Assembly (NCBI RefSeq): GCF_030581005.1
Contig: NZ_JAUQSX010000002.1
Span: forward strand, 62,001 to 126,000
Origin: Hymenobacter mellowenesis
Lineage (GTDB): Bacteria; Bacteroidota; Bacteroidia; Cytophagales; Hymenobacteraceae
DNA: 64,000 nucleotides
Direction: 5' to 3'
Shown: in pieces, positions 8,766 through 17,952 of the stretch
Layout of the letters: the number at the start of each line of letters is the position of its first letter
Numbering within the stretch: the stretch's first letter is position 1
The notes under the pieces: generated by a model
Told to the model about the DNA's origin: nothing
The model's input: only the letters and a program-made list of their open reading frames with translations
The model's database searches: none
Position numbers and translations under genes: made by a program

Positions 8766-9842
8766 ATGAAACCTAAGCTTCTGCTGATGCCCTTGCTGCT
8801 GGGCGGCCTGACCCTGGCTGGCAGCCAACGCCCGCCAGCCGAAAAGGGCCTGAAGGACTACTACAAGGCATATTTTCCGGTGGGGGTGGCGGTGTCGCCG
8901 CAGGGCCTGAAAGGGGCCGAGGGCGAGCTGATTAAGCAGCAGTTCAACAGCATCACGCCGGAGAATGCCATGAAAATGGGCCCGATTCACCCGGAGGAAA
9001 ACCGTTACTTCTGGAAGGACGCCGACGAAATCGTGCAGTTTGCCCAGGACCACCACCTGCGCGTACGGGGCCACAACCTGCTCTGGCATGAGCAAACGCC
9101 CCGGTGGCTGTTCAAAAATGCCGACGGCAGCACCGTGAGCAAAGACGTGCTGCTCCAACGGCTGCACGACCACATCGACACGGTGGTGAAGCGCTACAAG
9201 GGCAAAATCTACGCCTGGGACGTGGTGAACGAAGCCATTTCCGACAACCCGCAGGAGTTTTTGCGCGACTCGGAGTGGTATAAAATCTGCGGCGAGGATT
9301 TCATCGCCAAGGCCTTCGAGTACGCCCACGCGGCCGACCCTAGCGCCGTGCTGTTCTACAACGACTACAACACCGAGCGGCCCGAAAAACGCGACCGGAT
9401 AATCAAGTTGCTCAAGAAACTGAAAGCTGCCAAAGTGCCCATCGATGCCGTGGGTCTGCAGGGCCACTGGTCGCTACAGGAACCCACCGAGCCGGAGCTG
9501 CGTGCCGCCCTCGACGAGTACAAGGCGCTGGGGTTGAAGATTCAGATTACCGAGCTTGACGTGTCGATTTATCCCTGGGAGAAGGAGCGCCGCGCCCGCT
9601 GCCCCGACGAATCGGACGCCTTCACGCCCGAGCTGGAGCAGAAGCAGGCTGCGCAGTACAAGATGTTTTTCAAGGTGTTCCGCGATTATAAGAACGTACT
9701 GACCGGTGTCACCTTCTGGAATATTTCCGATAAATACACCTGGCTGGATACCTACCCTGTGCCCGGCCGCAAGAACTACCCGCTGCTCTTCGACCAGAAT
9801 CAGAAGCCGAAGAAGGCTTTCTATGAGGTGGTGAAGTTCTGA
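8766..9842 (+). CDS. GH10 endo-1,4-beta-xylanase
   Basis: 358 aa single-domain GH10 enzyme that cuts the xylan backbone with retention. The acid/base Glu156 is in DVVNEAISD and the nucleophile Glu263 in QITELDVS; HNLLWHEQTPRWL and GLQGHWSL are further GH10 blocks. The N-terminus (MKPKLLLMPLLLGGLTLAGSQ) is a short hydrophobic signal sequence without a lipobox Cys; there is no carbohydrate-binding module and no T9SS tail, which suits a periplasmic enzyme acting on imported oligosaccharides. It is followed by the GH115 gene 207 bases on, with a nested palindrome between. Confidence 0.95.
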   Translation: MKPKLLLMPLLLGGLTLAGSQRPPAEKGLKDYYKAYFPVGVAVSPQGLKGAEGELIKQQFNSITPENAMKMGPIHPEENRYFWKDADEIVQFAQDHHLRVRGHNLLWHEQTPRWLFKNADGSTVSKDVLLQRLHDHIDTVVKRYKGKIYAWDVVNEAISDNPQEFLRDSEWYKICGEDFIAKAFEYAHAADPSAVLFYNDYNTERPEKRDRIIKLLKKLKAAKVPIDAVGLQGHWSLQEPTEPELRAALDEYKALGLKIQITELDVSIYPWEKERRARCPDESDAFTPELEQKQAAQYKMFFKVFRDYKNVLTGVTFWNISDKYTWLDTYPVPGRKNYPLLFDQNQKPKKAFYEVVKF

Positions 9843-9843
9843 C

Positions 9844-10035
9844 GTTCACCTCACCCCCCGGCCCCCTCTCCCGTGGAGAGGGGGAGCCTGACGATTTGTA
9901 GCGTGGACTCTGCGAGTCCGCGCATTGCTTGCATAAAATCAACCCCCAATACGCGGACTTGCAAAGTCCACGCTACCCCCGCGCCGCCGTGGCTCCCCCT
10001 CTCCGCGGGAGAGGGGGCCGGGGGGTGAGGTGAAC
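9844..10035. repeat. Family C palindrome, copy 2, carrying an inserted family A element
   Basis: Outer arms 9844-9888 and 9991-10035 start GTTCACCTCACCCCCC and end with the complement; they match copy 1 at 8313 in the CTCACCCCC and CCTCTCCC blocks. In place of a short loop the centre holds a complete family-A palindrome. Confidence 0.85.
9898..9976. repeat. Family A palindrome, copy 2 (nested in family C)
   Basis: Arms 9898-9922 (GTAGCGTGGACTCTGCGAGT...) and 9952-9976, with two mismatches in the right arm compared with the perfect copy at 2941. It lies entirely within the family-C copy. Confidence 0.88.
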
Positions 10036-10049
10036 GCCTGCACGACCCC

Positions 10050-12650
10050 ATGAAATCCACCCACCAGTTCCCACAGTGGCTTCTGCTGCTACTTCTGCTG
10101 CTAAGCAGCCCCCTCGTGCAGGCCCAAACCCAGCCCGCCACCAAAACCACGGCCAGCTTCCCCCTCGCCGCCAGCGGCCGCACTGCGCCCATCTACGCCA
10201 GTGCCGCCGATTGGCCGGGCGTGCTGCGCGCCGCCAAAGACCTGCAGGCCGACGTGCGGCGCGTGACCAAAGCAGAGCCGGTTTTCAGCACCGAAAAACC
10301 GTTAGGCACAGCAGTCGTCCTCATCGGCACCCTTGGCAAAAGCCCGTTGATTGACGGCTTGGTGAAAGCCGGCAAGCTGAACGTGGCCGGCGTGGCGGGC
10401 CGCTGGGAAACCTTCGTGCGGCAGGTGGTGGAGCAGCCTATGCCCGGCGTGGCGCGCGCCCTCGTCATTGCCGGGAGCGACAAGCGCGGCACGATTTACG
10501 GCATCTACGACCTCTCGCAGCAGATTGGCGTGTCGCCCTGGTACTGGTGGGCCGACGTGCCGGTGCAGCCGCAAACCAAGCTGCTGATTCCGGCCGCGCG
10601 GCACACGCTGGGCGAGCCGGCTGTGAAATACCGCGGCATCTTTCTGAACGACGAGGCGCCCGCGCTGAGCGGCTGGGCGAAGGAGAAGTTTGGTGGCATC
10701 AACTCGAAGATGTACGCGCATGTATTCGAGCTGATTTTGCGGCTGAAAGGGAATTACCTGTGGCCTGCCATGTGGGGCAATGCTTTCAATGATAACGACA
10801 AGCTCAGCCCGGTTCTGGCCGACGAGTACGGCATCGTAATGGGCACCTCGCACCACGAGCCCATGCTGCGCGCCCAGCAGGAATGGAAGCGCTACGGCCA
10901 CGGCCCCTGGAACTACCAGACCAACGACACCACCCTGCGCCGCTTCTGGCGCCAGGGAATCCGCAACATGGGCCGCCACGAAAGCATCGTGACCGTGGGC
11001 ATGCGCGGCGACGGCGACGAACCCATGAGCGAGGGCAGCAACATTGCCCTGCTCGAAAAAATAGTGGCCGACCAGCGGAAAATCCTCGCCGAGGAAACCC
11101 ACAAGCCGGCGGAGAAAACGCCCCAGCTCTGGGCCCTCTACAAGGAAGTGCAGGACTACTACGACAAGGGCATGCGCGTGCCCGACGACGTGACCCTGCT
11201 GCTGTGCGACGACAACTGGGGCAATATCCGCAAGCTGCCCAAAGTGGGCGAGAAGCCGCGCGCCGGCGGCTACGGCATCTACTACCACTTCGACTATGTG
11301 GGCGGCCCGCGCAATTACAAGTGGCTGAATACAAATCCGCTGCCGCGCATCTGGGAACAGATGCACCTGGCGCACGCTTACGGCGCCAATCAAATCTGGA
11401 TTGTGAACGTGGGCGACCTCAAGCCCATGGAGCTGCCCATCAGCTTCTTCCTCGACTACGCCTGGAAGCCCGAAGCCATTCCGGCCACCGGCGTGGCGGC
11501 CTACACGCAAAGCTGGGCGGCCCAGCAGTTTGGCCCCGCGCACGCTGCCGACATTGCCGACATCCTGGCCAAATACGCTAAGTACAATGCCCGCCGCAAG
11601 CCCGAGCTGCTGAGCCCCGACACCTACAGCCTGCCCACCGGCGAGTGGGCCACCATTGTGGCCGACTACAACCAACTGCTGACTCGCGCCGAAGCCATTA
11701 ACCAGCAAATGCCGGCCGCTAGCCGCGACGCCTACTACGAACTGGTGCTGCACCCCGTGCAGGCTTGCGCCAACCTCAACGAGCTCTACTACACCGTGGC
11801 GCGGAACCGCGAAGCCGCCAAAAACAACCAGGCCAACACCAACGAGCTGGCCGAAAAAGCCCGGGCGCTCTACGCGAAAGACGCCGAAATCACGCGCCGC
11901 TACCACGCCCTGGCCGGCGGCAAGTGGAACCACATGATGGACCAGACGCACATCGGCTACACCTATTGGCAGCAGCCCGAGGCCAACAAGATGCCCGAGG
12001 TGCAAACCCTGGCAGCCCCGGGCACCTCGCCGGCCGCTGCTCCAGCCGCGGCTGCAACCAGCGCTGCCGCAAAACCGGCAGGCCCGGAGGGCGTGGGCTT
12101 TCAGGAGAGCAACGGTTACGTGAGTATCGAAGCCGAGCACTACACGAAGGCGGTGTCGGCTAGCGGTATTAGCTGGCAGGTGCTGCCGGATTTGGGCCGC
12201 ACGCTGGGCGCGGTCACCACGTTTCCGGTCACGGCGGCGGCGCAGGCCGCGCCCGGCGGCGCGTCGCCGCACCTGGAGTACCGCGTCACGCTGGCGCAGG
12301 CCGGGCCGGTAACGGTGCGCGCCTACCTGGCGCCCACGCTCGATTTTACCAACACCACCGGCCTGCGCTACGCGGTTTCCTTCGATGACGAAGCGCCGCA
12401 AATCATCAACCTGCACACCGGCCTGAAACCCGATAATGGCAATAAGCCGTGGGAGCAGGCCGTGGCCGACAACATTATCATCAAAGCCTCGCAGCATACC
12501 GTAGGCGCCGGCCCGCACGTGCTCAAGTTCTGGCGCGTCGACCCCGGCGTGGTGCTCGAAAAGCTGGTGATGGACCGCGGTGCGTTGCCAGCCAGCTACC
12601 TCGGCCCGCCCGAAACGGCTGGCGGCAGGGGCAACGCGGGAGCCCAGTAG
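10050..12650 (+). CDS. Secreted GH115 xylan alpha-1,2-glucuronidase
   Basis: 866 aa. Signal peptide MKSTHQFPQW followed by eight leucines and a VQA|Q site at about 25. The GH115 core is recognisable by GIYDLSQQIGVSPWYWWADV (about 153-172), KYRGIFLNDEAP and LKGNYLWPAMWGNAF. GH115 enzymes remove (4-O-methyl)glucuronic acid from xylan, including internal residues. After the core, an Ala/Pro-rich linker (about 657-679, repeated AAAPAAAATSAAA) leads to the C-terminal GH115 domain (about 680-860), which begins VGFQESNGYVSIEAEHY. The linker is longer and more Ala-rich than expected. The GH43 gene begins 37 bases downstream, so the two are probably one transcript. Confidence 0.92.
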   Translation: MKSTHQFPQWLLLLLLLLSSPLVQAQTQPATKTTASFPLAASGRTAPIYASAADWPGVLRAAKDLQADVRRVTKAEPVFSTEKPLGTAVVLIGTLGKSPLIDGLVKAGKLNVAGVAGRWETFVRQVVEQPMPGVARALVIAGSDKRGTIYGIYDLSQQIGVSPWYWWADVPVQPQTKLLIPAARHTLGEPAVKYRGIFLNDEAPALSGWAKEKFGGINSKMYAHVFELILRLKGNYLWPAMWGNAFNDNDKLSPVLADEYGIVMGTSHHEPMLRAQQEWKRYGHGPWNYQTNDTTLRRFWRQGIRNMGRHESIVTVGMRGDGDEPMSEGSNIALLEKIVADQRKILAEETHKPAEKTPQLWALYKEVQDYYDKGMRVPDDVTLLLCDDNWGNIRKLPKVGEKPRAGGYGIYYHFDYVGGPRNYKWLNTNPLPRIWEQMHLAHAYGANQIWIVNVGDLKPMELPISFFLDYAWKPEAIPATGVAAYTQSWAAQQFGPAHAADIADILAKYAKYNARRKPELLSPDTYSLPTGEWATIVADYNQLLTRAEAINQQMPAASRDAYYELVLHPVQACANLNELYYTVARNREAAKNNQANTNELAEKARALYAKDAEITRRYHALAGGKWNHMMDQTHIGYTYWQQPEANKMPEVQTLAAPGTSPAAAPAAAATSAAAKPAGPEGVGFQESNGYVSIEAEHYTKAVSASGISWQVLPDLGRTLGAVTTFPVTAAAQAAPGGASPHLEYRVTLAQAGPVTVRAYLAPTLDFTNTTGLRYAVSFDDEAPQIINLHTGLKPDNGNKPWEQAVADNIIIKASQHTVGAGPHVLKFWRVDPGVVLEKLVMDRGALPASYLGPPETAGGRGNAGAQ

Positions 12651-12687
12651 CGCGGCCACCTCTTTTAAGGCAGCATTACCAACAACC

Positions 12688-14373
12688 ATGAATACCACGC
12701 GCATCCTCGTATTGCTCACCGTCGTGACGGCCGCGCTGTTCCGCTTTTCGGTGCTTTCTGCCCAATCGATTGACTTGGTTAACCCCATTCTGGCGGGCTT
12801 CTATCCGGACCCCAGCATTGTGCGGGTCGGGGAGGATTATTACCTGGTCAACTCCACGTTTTCCTATTTTCCCGGCATTCCGGTGATGCACAGCCGCGAC
12901 CTTCAACACTGGGAGCAAGTGGGCAACGTCATCAGCCGGCCGTCGCAGATGAACTTCCTGGGCGACCGTATGACCCGGGGCCTGTTTGCGCCGGCCATCG
13001 AGTACCACAACGGCACCTTTTACGTCACCTGCACGCTGATTGACCACCGGGGCAACTTCGTGGTGACGGCCAAAAACCCCGCCGGGCCGTGGAGCAACCC
13101 CACTTTTCTGCCCGAAGTCAAGGGCATCGACCCCTCGCTGTTTTTTGAGGGCGACAGGGCCTACGTGGTGTACAACAGCGACCCGCCCGAGAACAAGCCG
13201 CTGTATGCGGGCCACCGCACCATCAAGGTGATGGAGCTGGACCCGGTGAAGCTGCAAACCGTGGGCGAGGCCAAAATTGTGGTAAACGGCGGGGTGGACA
13301 TCAGCAAAAAGCCGGTCTGGATTGAGGGGCCGCACCTGATGCAGGCCAACGGCTGGTACTACCTCTACGCGGCCGAGGGCGGCACTTCGGTGAACCACAC
13401 GGAGGTGGTGTTCCGGGGTAAGTCGCCCTGGGGGCCGTTTGTGCCTTACGAGCACAACCCCATTCTCTCGCAGCGCGAATTGCCGCCGGGGCGCCCCAAC
13501 CCCATCACCTCGGCCGGACACGCGCAGTTTGTGCAGGGCCCCGACGGGCAGACCTACGCCGTTTTCCTGGCGGTGCGGCCCTACGAAGGCAACCATTACA
13601 ACACCGGCCGCGAAACGTTCATCGTGCCGGTGAGCTGGAAAGACGGGTGGCCCGTGATGAACCCCGGCCCCAACGGCGTGCAGTACCGGTACAAGGCGGC
13701 GTTTCCCGAGGTGAAGCTGAAAGGCGCTTTGCCCCAGAGCGGCAATTTTGCTTACACCCTCACCTTTGCGCGGCAGCTCGACCCCGCGCTGCTGTTTCTG
13801 CGCACCGTGGACAGCACCAGCTTCGCGCTGAGCAAGGCCCACGGCCTCACGCTGAAGCTGAAGCCGGAAACCTGCGCCGGGCTCAGTAACCCGACCTTCG
13901 TGGGCAAGCGCCAGCAGCACCAGTTTTGCACCACCGAAACCGAGCTGCTATTCGTCCCAAAAGCCGCCAATGAGCAAGCGGGCCTGGTGGTGTTTCAGGA
14001 CGAGAAGCATTTCTATTTCCTCGCCAAATCAATGGCCGGGGGCAAGCCCGTCCTCTCCCTGTTCAAAAGCACCGACGAACCCGACAAGCCGGAACTGCTG
14101 GCCCAGGCCCCGCTAAAATCGGCCACGGCCAAAGTGCAGCTGCGCGTTGAGGCCGCGGGCGACACCTACGGCTTCGGGTTTTCGGAGAATGGCAATGCCT
14201 GGACGACGCTCAAGGACAAAGTGGATGCCCGGTTTTTGAGCACGCAGACGGCGGGCGGCTTCATCGGCTGCGTGGTGGCGATGTACGCCACTTCGTCGGG
14301 CCAGCCCACCACCAATTCCGCCGCCTTCAAGTGGCTGAAGTATAGCGGCAACGACCCCGTATACCGGAAGTAG
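12688..14373 (+). CDS. Secreted GH43 beta-xylosidase/alpha-L-arabinofuranosidase
   Basis: 561 aa from the ATG at 12688, giving a signal peptide ending LSA|Q at 25; a longer open frame upstream runs back into the GH115 gene and is not used. The five-bladed propeller has the three GH43 acids: Asp41 in FYPDPS (base), Asp148 in GIDPSLFF (pKa modulator) and Glu213 in WIEGPHL (acid). Residues about 330-555 form the beta-sandwich typical of two-domain GH43 xylosidases. It would release xylose or arabinose from oligosaccharides made by the GH10 enzyme. The next gene is convergent, only 22 bases away. Confidence 0.92.
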   Translation: MNTTRILVLLTVVTAALFRFSVLSAQSIDLVNPILAGFYPDPSIVRVGEDYYLVNSTFSYFPGIPVMHSRDLQHWEQVGNVISRPSQMNFLGDRMTRGLFAPAIEYHNGTFYVTCTLIDHRGNFVVTAKNPAGPWSNPTFLPEVKGIDPSLFFEGDRAYVVYNSDPPENKPLYAGHRTIKVMELDPVKLQTVGEAKIVVNGGVDISKKPVWIEGPHLMQANGWYYLYAAEGGTSVNHTEVVFRGKSPWGPFVPYEHNPILSQRELPPGRPNPITSAGHAQFVQGPDGQTYAVFLAVRPYEGNHYNTGRETFIVPVSWKDGWPVMNPGPNGVQYRYKAAFPEVKLKGALPQSGNFAYTLTFARQLDPALLFLRTVDSTSFALSKAHGLTLKLKPETCAGLSNPTFVGKRQQHQFCTTETELLFVPKAANEQAGLVVFQDEKHFYFLAKSMAGGKPVLSLFKSTDEPDKPELLAQAPLKSATAKVQLRVEAAGDTYGFGFSENGNAWTTLKDKVDARFLSTQTAGGFIGCVVAMYATSSGQPTTNSAAFKWLKYSGNDPVYRK

Positions 14374-14395
14374 CCGGGCCTGAACGGCCCACGCG

Positions 14396-16396
14396 CTATT
14401 CGATGCGGACGAGGATGAGGGCCGAGCTGCCGGGCACCTGCACGCCACTCATCACCTCCAGCACTTCGAGGCCTTCGGGATTGATTTGGTCGCCGCGCAG
14501 CACCACTTTGTAGGTGCCGCGCGGCAGGGCCACGCTGTCGGCCGAGGTGTTGCCGTTGAAAATCACCACGATGTTTTGCCAGGTGTCGCCGCCGGCGTTG
14601 TTTTTCAGTTGGTAGACGATGATGCCGGGGTGGGTATTCGGCACGAATTCGAGGTGCTGCTGCACCAGCGCGGCGGTGGGCAGCCGGAAGGCCGGGTGCG
14701 CGCGGCGCAGGGCAATGAGCTGGCGGTAGAACTCGTACACTGGCCGGTACTTGGCCTTGCGGGCCCAGTCGAGCTGGTTCACGCTGTCGGGCAGATTGTA
14801 GGAGTTGTGGGAGCGGCCCTTGGTGCGCAGAAACTCGTCGCCGACCGGCAAAAACGGAATGCCCTGCGAGGTGAACACGATGGTGTTGCTGAGCAAATCC
14901 ATCTTCAGCCGCTGGGCTTCCGAGGCGTTGGGCGTCGACACAGCCAGCTTGTCCCAGAGCACCATATCGTCGTGGCAGGCCACGTAGTTAATGGCCTGCG
15001 CGGGCGAGCTGGCCCAGGGGGCTTTTGAATAATTGACCTTGCTGTAATCCAGCTGGGGGTGCTGGGTAGCGCCCACGATGCCGAACTTCACGCTCTCCTC
15101 CAGCCCGGGCTGGCCGCTGGCGAAGCCGGGCTCGGTCTGGCGGGCATAGTGGCCCTTCACGCCGTCGCGCAACTCATCGCCGAAGGCGGCAATGCGGTCT
15201 ATTTTGCCCATATTGGCCTTGAGGGCGCGCTGGGCGTCGGGCAGGGGCGAGGGGCCGGCGGTCCAGCCCTCGCCGTACATCAGGATGCTGTGGTCCTGCT
15301 GGTCGAGCGCCACCCGCACGGCGCGCATGGTTTCGAGGTCGAGCACGCCCATGAGGTCGAAGCGGAAGCCATCGGCGTGGTACTCGCGGGCCCAGTACGC
15401 CACCGATTCCACGATGAGCTTGCGCACCATGGGCCGCTCCGAGGCCACTTCGTTGCCGCAGGCGGTGGCGTTGCTCAGGGTGCCATCGGCGTTGTGGCGG
15501 TAGTAGTAGCCGGGCACCAGCTGCTCAAAATTGCTGCGGGCGGCGTCGGCCGTGTGGTTGTACACCACGTCGAGCACCACGCGCAGGCCCTGGCCGTGCA
15601 GGTTTTCCACCATTTGCTTAAACTCGCTGATGCGGGCTGCCGGGTCGGCGGCGTTGGTGGCGTATGAGCCTTCGGGTACGGAATAGTTGAGCGGGTCGTA
15701 GCCCCAGTTGTAGCGGTTGGCGCGGGCCGGCGCGGCCTCGTCGATGCTGGCGAAGTCGTTGGTGGGCAGCAGGTGCACGTGGGTTAGGCCCAGCTCTACT
15801 AGATGCTCCAGTCCCGTGGTCACGCCTTCCGGCCCGCGCGTGCCCAACTGCGCCACGCCCAGGTACTTGCCCTTGCGCGTGATGCCCGACTGCGGGTGCA
15901 TGCTCAGGTCGCGCACGTGCACTTCGCCGATAACGACGTCGGTGGGCTGTTTGAGGGCGGGGCGCAGGTCGTCGGCCCAGCCGGGCGGGCTCACGGCGCT
16001 GGGGTTGAGCACCGCGCCGCGTCGGCCGTTGAGGCCCACGGCATGGGCATACGGGTCGACTACTTCGGCCATTTTGGCCCCGGCAATGGTGGCTTGCACG
16101 GTGTAGAAGCCGGTGGTGCCGGCGGGCAGGGTGTAGGTCCAGGTGCCGTCCTGGGCCTTGGCCATGGCGTAGTCGGCGGTGGGCTGGCCCCCAATGCCGG
16201 CGGCATAGAGGCGCAGGTGCAGCGCTTCGGCGGTGGGGGCCCACACGCGCAGGGTGGCTTGGGGGCCGCGCCAGGTCAGGCCCAGGTCGGGGCCGCGGTA
16301 GATGGGGTAGCTGCCGAAGTCGGGCAGGGGCGGGGCTGCGGGGGCCGGGAGGTGGGTGGTAGAAAGCAGCACGAGAAGCAGAAAAGAGCGAATCAT
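14396..16396 (-). CDS. pulA: Secreted type I pullulanase (GH13)
   Basis: 666 aa starting at 16396, where MIRSFLLLVLLSTTHLPAPA forms a signal peptide; an upstream in-frame Met lies in a palindrome arm. A CBM48-like N-terminal domain (about 30-115) precedes the GH13 barrel: YNWGYDP (229-235, the type I pullulanase signature), DVVYNHT (276-282), GFRFDLMG with nucleophile Asp347, YGEGWT with acid Glu376, and CHDDMVLWDKL. It hydrolyses alpha-1,6 links in pullulan and branched starch. The gene is not functionally tied to the xylan genes, and no other starch gene is in the window. Confidence 0.93.
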   Translation of the reverse strand: MIRSFLLLVLLSTTHLPAPAAPPLPDFGSYPIYRGPDLGLTWRGPQATLRVWAPTAEALHLRLYAAGIGGQPTADYAMAKAQDGTWTYTLPAGTTGFYTVQATIAGAKMAEVVDPYAHAVGLNGRRGAVLNPSAVSPPGWADDLRPALKQPTDVVIGEVHVRDLSMHPQSGITRKGKYLGVAQLGTRGPEGVTTGLEHLVELGLTHVHLLPTNDFASIDEAAPARANRYNWGYDPLNYSVPEGSYATNAADPAARISEFKQMVENLHGQGLRVVLDVVYNHTADAARSNFEQLVPGYYYRHNADGTLSNATACGNEVASERPMVRKLIVESVAYWAREYHADGFRFDLMGVLDLETMRAVRVALDQQDHSILMYGEGWTAGPSPLPDAQRALKANMGKIDRIAAFGDELRDGVKGHYARQTEPGFASGQPGLEESVKFGIVGATQHPQLDYSKVNYSKAPWASSPAQAINYVACHDDMVLWDKLAVSTPNASEAQRLKMDLLSNTIVFTSQGIPFLPVGDEFLRTKGRSHNSYNLPDSVNQLDWARKAKYRPVYEFYRQLIALRRAHPAFRLPTAALVQQHLEFVPNTHPGIIVYQLKNNAGGDTWQNIVVIFNGNTSADSVALPRGTYKVVLRGDQINPEGLEVLEVMSGVQVPGSSALILVRIE

Positions 16397-16443
16397 GGGC
16401 GCAAAGTTCGGTAGTTCGCCGGTCATTGCGAACGGGATTGAAG

Positions 16444-16553
16444 CGCCTGTCATCCTGAGCGCAGCGAAGGACCTTATCACACCTGACCAGATTGCAGTAA
16501 TCCAACAACCGCAAACGTGAGAAGGTCCTTCGCTGCGCTCAGGATGACAGGCG
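16444..16553. repeat. Family B2 palindrome, copy 1
   Basis: Perfect 32-base arms (16444-16475 and 16522-16553) beginning CGCCTGTCATCCTGAGCGCA. The centre contains GATTGCAGTAATCCAACAA, closely matching the centre of copy 2 at 17832-17930. It lies in the divergent gap between pulA and the histidine kinase. Confidence 0.9.
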
Positions 16554-16671
16554 TTTCGTTTCTACCCTGCCAAGTGCTATCTGCCTCCTTCCCGGCCGAT
16601 GAAACGCTCCCCGCCGTCGATACAATTCCGGTTACGGTCGGTTTGGCCGGGTTTTGGGAAAAGGGGCTGGT

Positions 16672-17823
16672 ATGTTTGTTAGGCTTTCTTCCTTGTTTAT
16701 GGCTGTTCTCACGCCTCGGCGCTACCTCACCCCGCTCATTCATGTGCTGGTGTGGGGCTTGTTCGGACTCACGTTTTTGTTGTTTCAGCCGCTCACCGGA
16801 CGGCTCACCATGCCGCCGCAGTTCTGGCTGAAGCAGGGGTTGATGTTCTGCGTGTGGGTGGCCACGTTCTACTTCACGGGCAAGGTGCTGGTGCCGCGCC
16901 TGCTGTTCCCGGGCCGCACGGGGTGGTTCATTCTGGCGCTATTCGGCACTACGGTGGCCATTCTGGGCTTCAGCAAGGTGCTGGAGTCGGTTCTGAACCT
17001 GCCGGTGCTCATGGACAAAGCTTTTCAGGCGGCGGCCGGGCGGCCCCGCGCCTTCCAGCGCAACGGCCTGCACATCGACACCATGGGCCTGCTCACCACC
17101 ATGTTCGTGCTGGGCATCAGCACCTGCATCACGGTGGTGCAGAAGTGGCAGAAAGATGCCCAGCTGCGCCAGACGCTGGAGCAGCAGCGCGTGAGCTCCG
17201 AACTGTCGATGCTCAAAGCCCAGATTAACCCGCACTTCTTCTTCAACACCCTCAACAACATCTACGCCCTTACGCTGCTCGACGGCGAGCAGGCGCGCAC
17301 GGCCATTCACCGCCTCTCGCGCATGATGCGCTACGTGCTCTACGACACGGCCGGCGGCATGACCCTGCTCAGCCAGGAAATCGCCTTCGTGCAGGACTAC
17401 ATCACCCTCATGCAGCTGCGGCTCGACGACCGGGTGACGGTGACCTTCGAGCGGCCCGAGCCCATGCACGACGTGCCCGTGGCGCCCATGTTGCTGCTGC
17501 CCTTCCTCGAAAACGCCTTCAAGCACGGTGTGGCGGCCACCGAGGCCAGCCGCATTTTCGTGGCTATCCGCCAGCCCCGCGCCGATTTGGTGGAGCTGGA
17601 AGTGCGCAACAGCCGCCTCTCGCTGCCCTCCACCGACCTGGCCGGCTCCAACGGCATCGGCCTGGCCAACACCCGCCGCCGCCTCGATTTGCTGTACCCC
17701 GGCCGCTTTCACCTGGTAGTCGACGACCACACGCCGGCCAACGAGTTCGTGGTCTACCTCACGTTGCAAGTAGGAGCGGAGGCCAGCGTGGGGTTGCCAA
17801 CGCCGGCTTTGCAGTATTCATAA
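16672..17823 (+). CDS. LytS/YehU-type sensor histidine kinase
   Basis: 383 aa from the ATG at 16672, preceded by a purine-rich GGGAAAAGGGG that could pair with the ribosome; a TTG in the same frame at 16654 is less likely. Four membrane segments are visible (about 20-40, 53-74, 84-104, 138-157), then a short charged helix and the His_kinase domain (PF06580) with the phospho-acceptor His188 in QINPHFFFNTLNN. The ATPase part includes LLLPFLENAFKHG (N box) and NGIGLANTRRRL (G box). The input domain is only the membrane bundle, so the signal is unknown. The response regulator follows after a 129-base gap filled by a palindrome. Confidence 0.93.
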   Translation: MFVRLSSLFMAVLTPRRYLTPLIHVLVWGLFGLTFLLFQPLTGRLTMPPQFWLKQGLMFCVWVATFYFTGKVLVPRLLFPGRTGWFILALFGTTVAILGFSKVLESVLNLPVLMDKAFQAAAGRPRAFQRNGLHIDTMGLLTTMFVLGISTCITVVQKWQKDAQLRQTLEQQRVSSELSMLKAQINPHFFFNTLNNIYALTLLDGEQARTAIHRLSRMMRYVLYDTAGGMTLLSQEIAFVQDYITLMQLRLDDRVTVTFERPEPMHDVPVAPMLLLPFLENAFKHGVAATEASRIFVAIRQPRADLVELEVRNSRLSLPSTDLAGSNGIGLANTRRRLDLLYPGRFHLVVDDHTPANEFVVYLTLQVGAEASVGLPTPALQYS

Positions 17824-17831
17824 ATAAGGCG

Positions 17832-17930
17832 GTCATCCTGAGCGTGCGAAGGACCTTTTCACCGATGAACGATTTGCAGTAATATCAAACTGAGCGAACG
17901 TGAAAAGGTCCTTCGCATGCTCAGGATGAC
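17832..17930. repeat. Family B2 palindrome, copy 2
   Basis: 31-base arms (17832-17862 and 17900-17930) starting GTCATCCTGAGCGTGCGAAG, one mismatch. The loop GATTTGCAGTAATATCAAA resembles that of copy 1. It separates the kinase from its response regulator. Confidence 0.9.
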
Positions 17931-17952
17931 AGATATCTTATTATCCCAACAC

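Noticed and set aside
10302..12788. Very long open frame antisense to the GH115 gene (828 codons)
   Set aside because: The translation is rich in Val, Gly, His and Ala without domains, and the opposite strand is a clear GH115 enzyme with a signal peptide; it is a GC-rich shadow.
17917..17952. Earlier Met as start of the LytTR regulator
   Set aside because: That Met lies in the arm of the B2 palindrome and adds residues not found in receiver domains.
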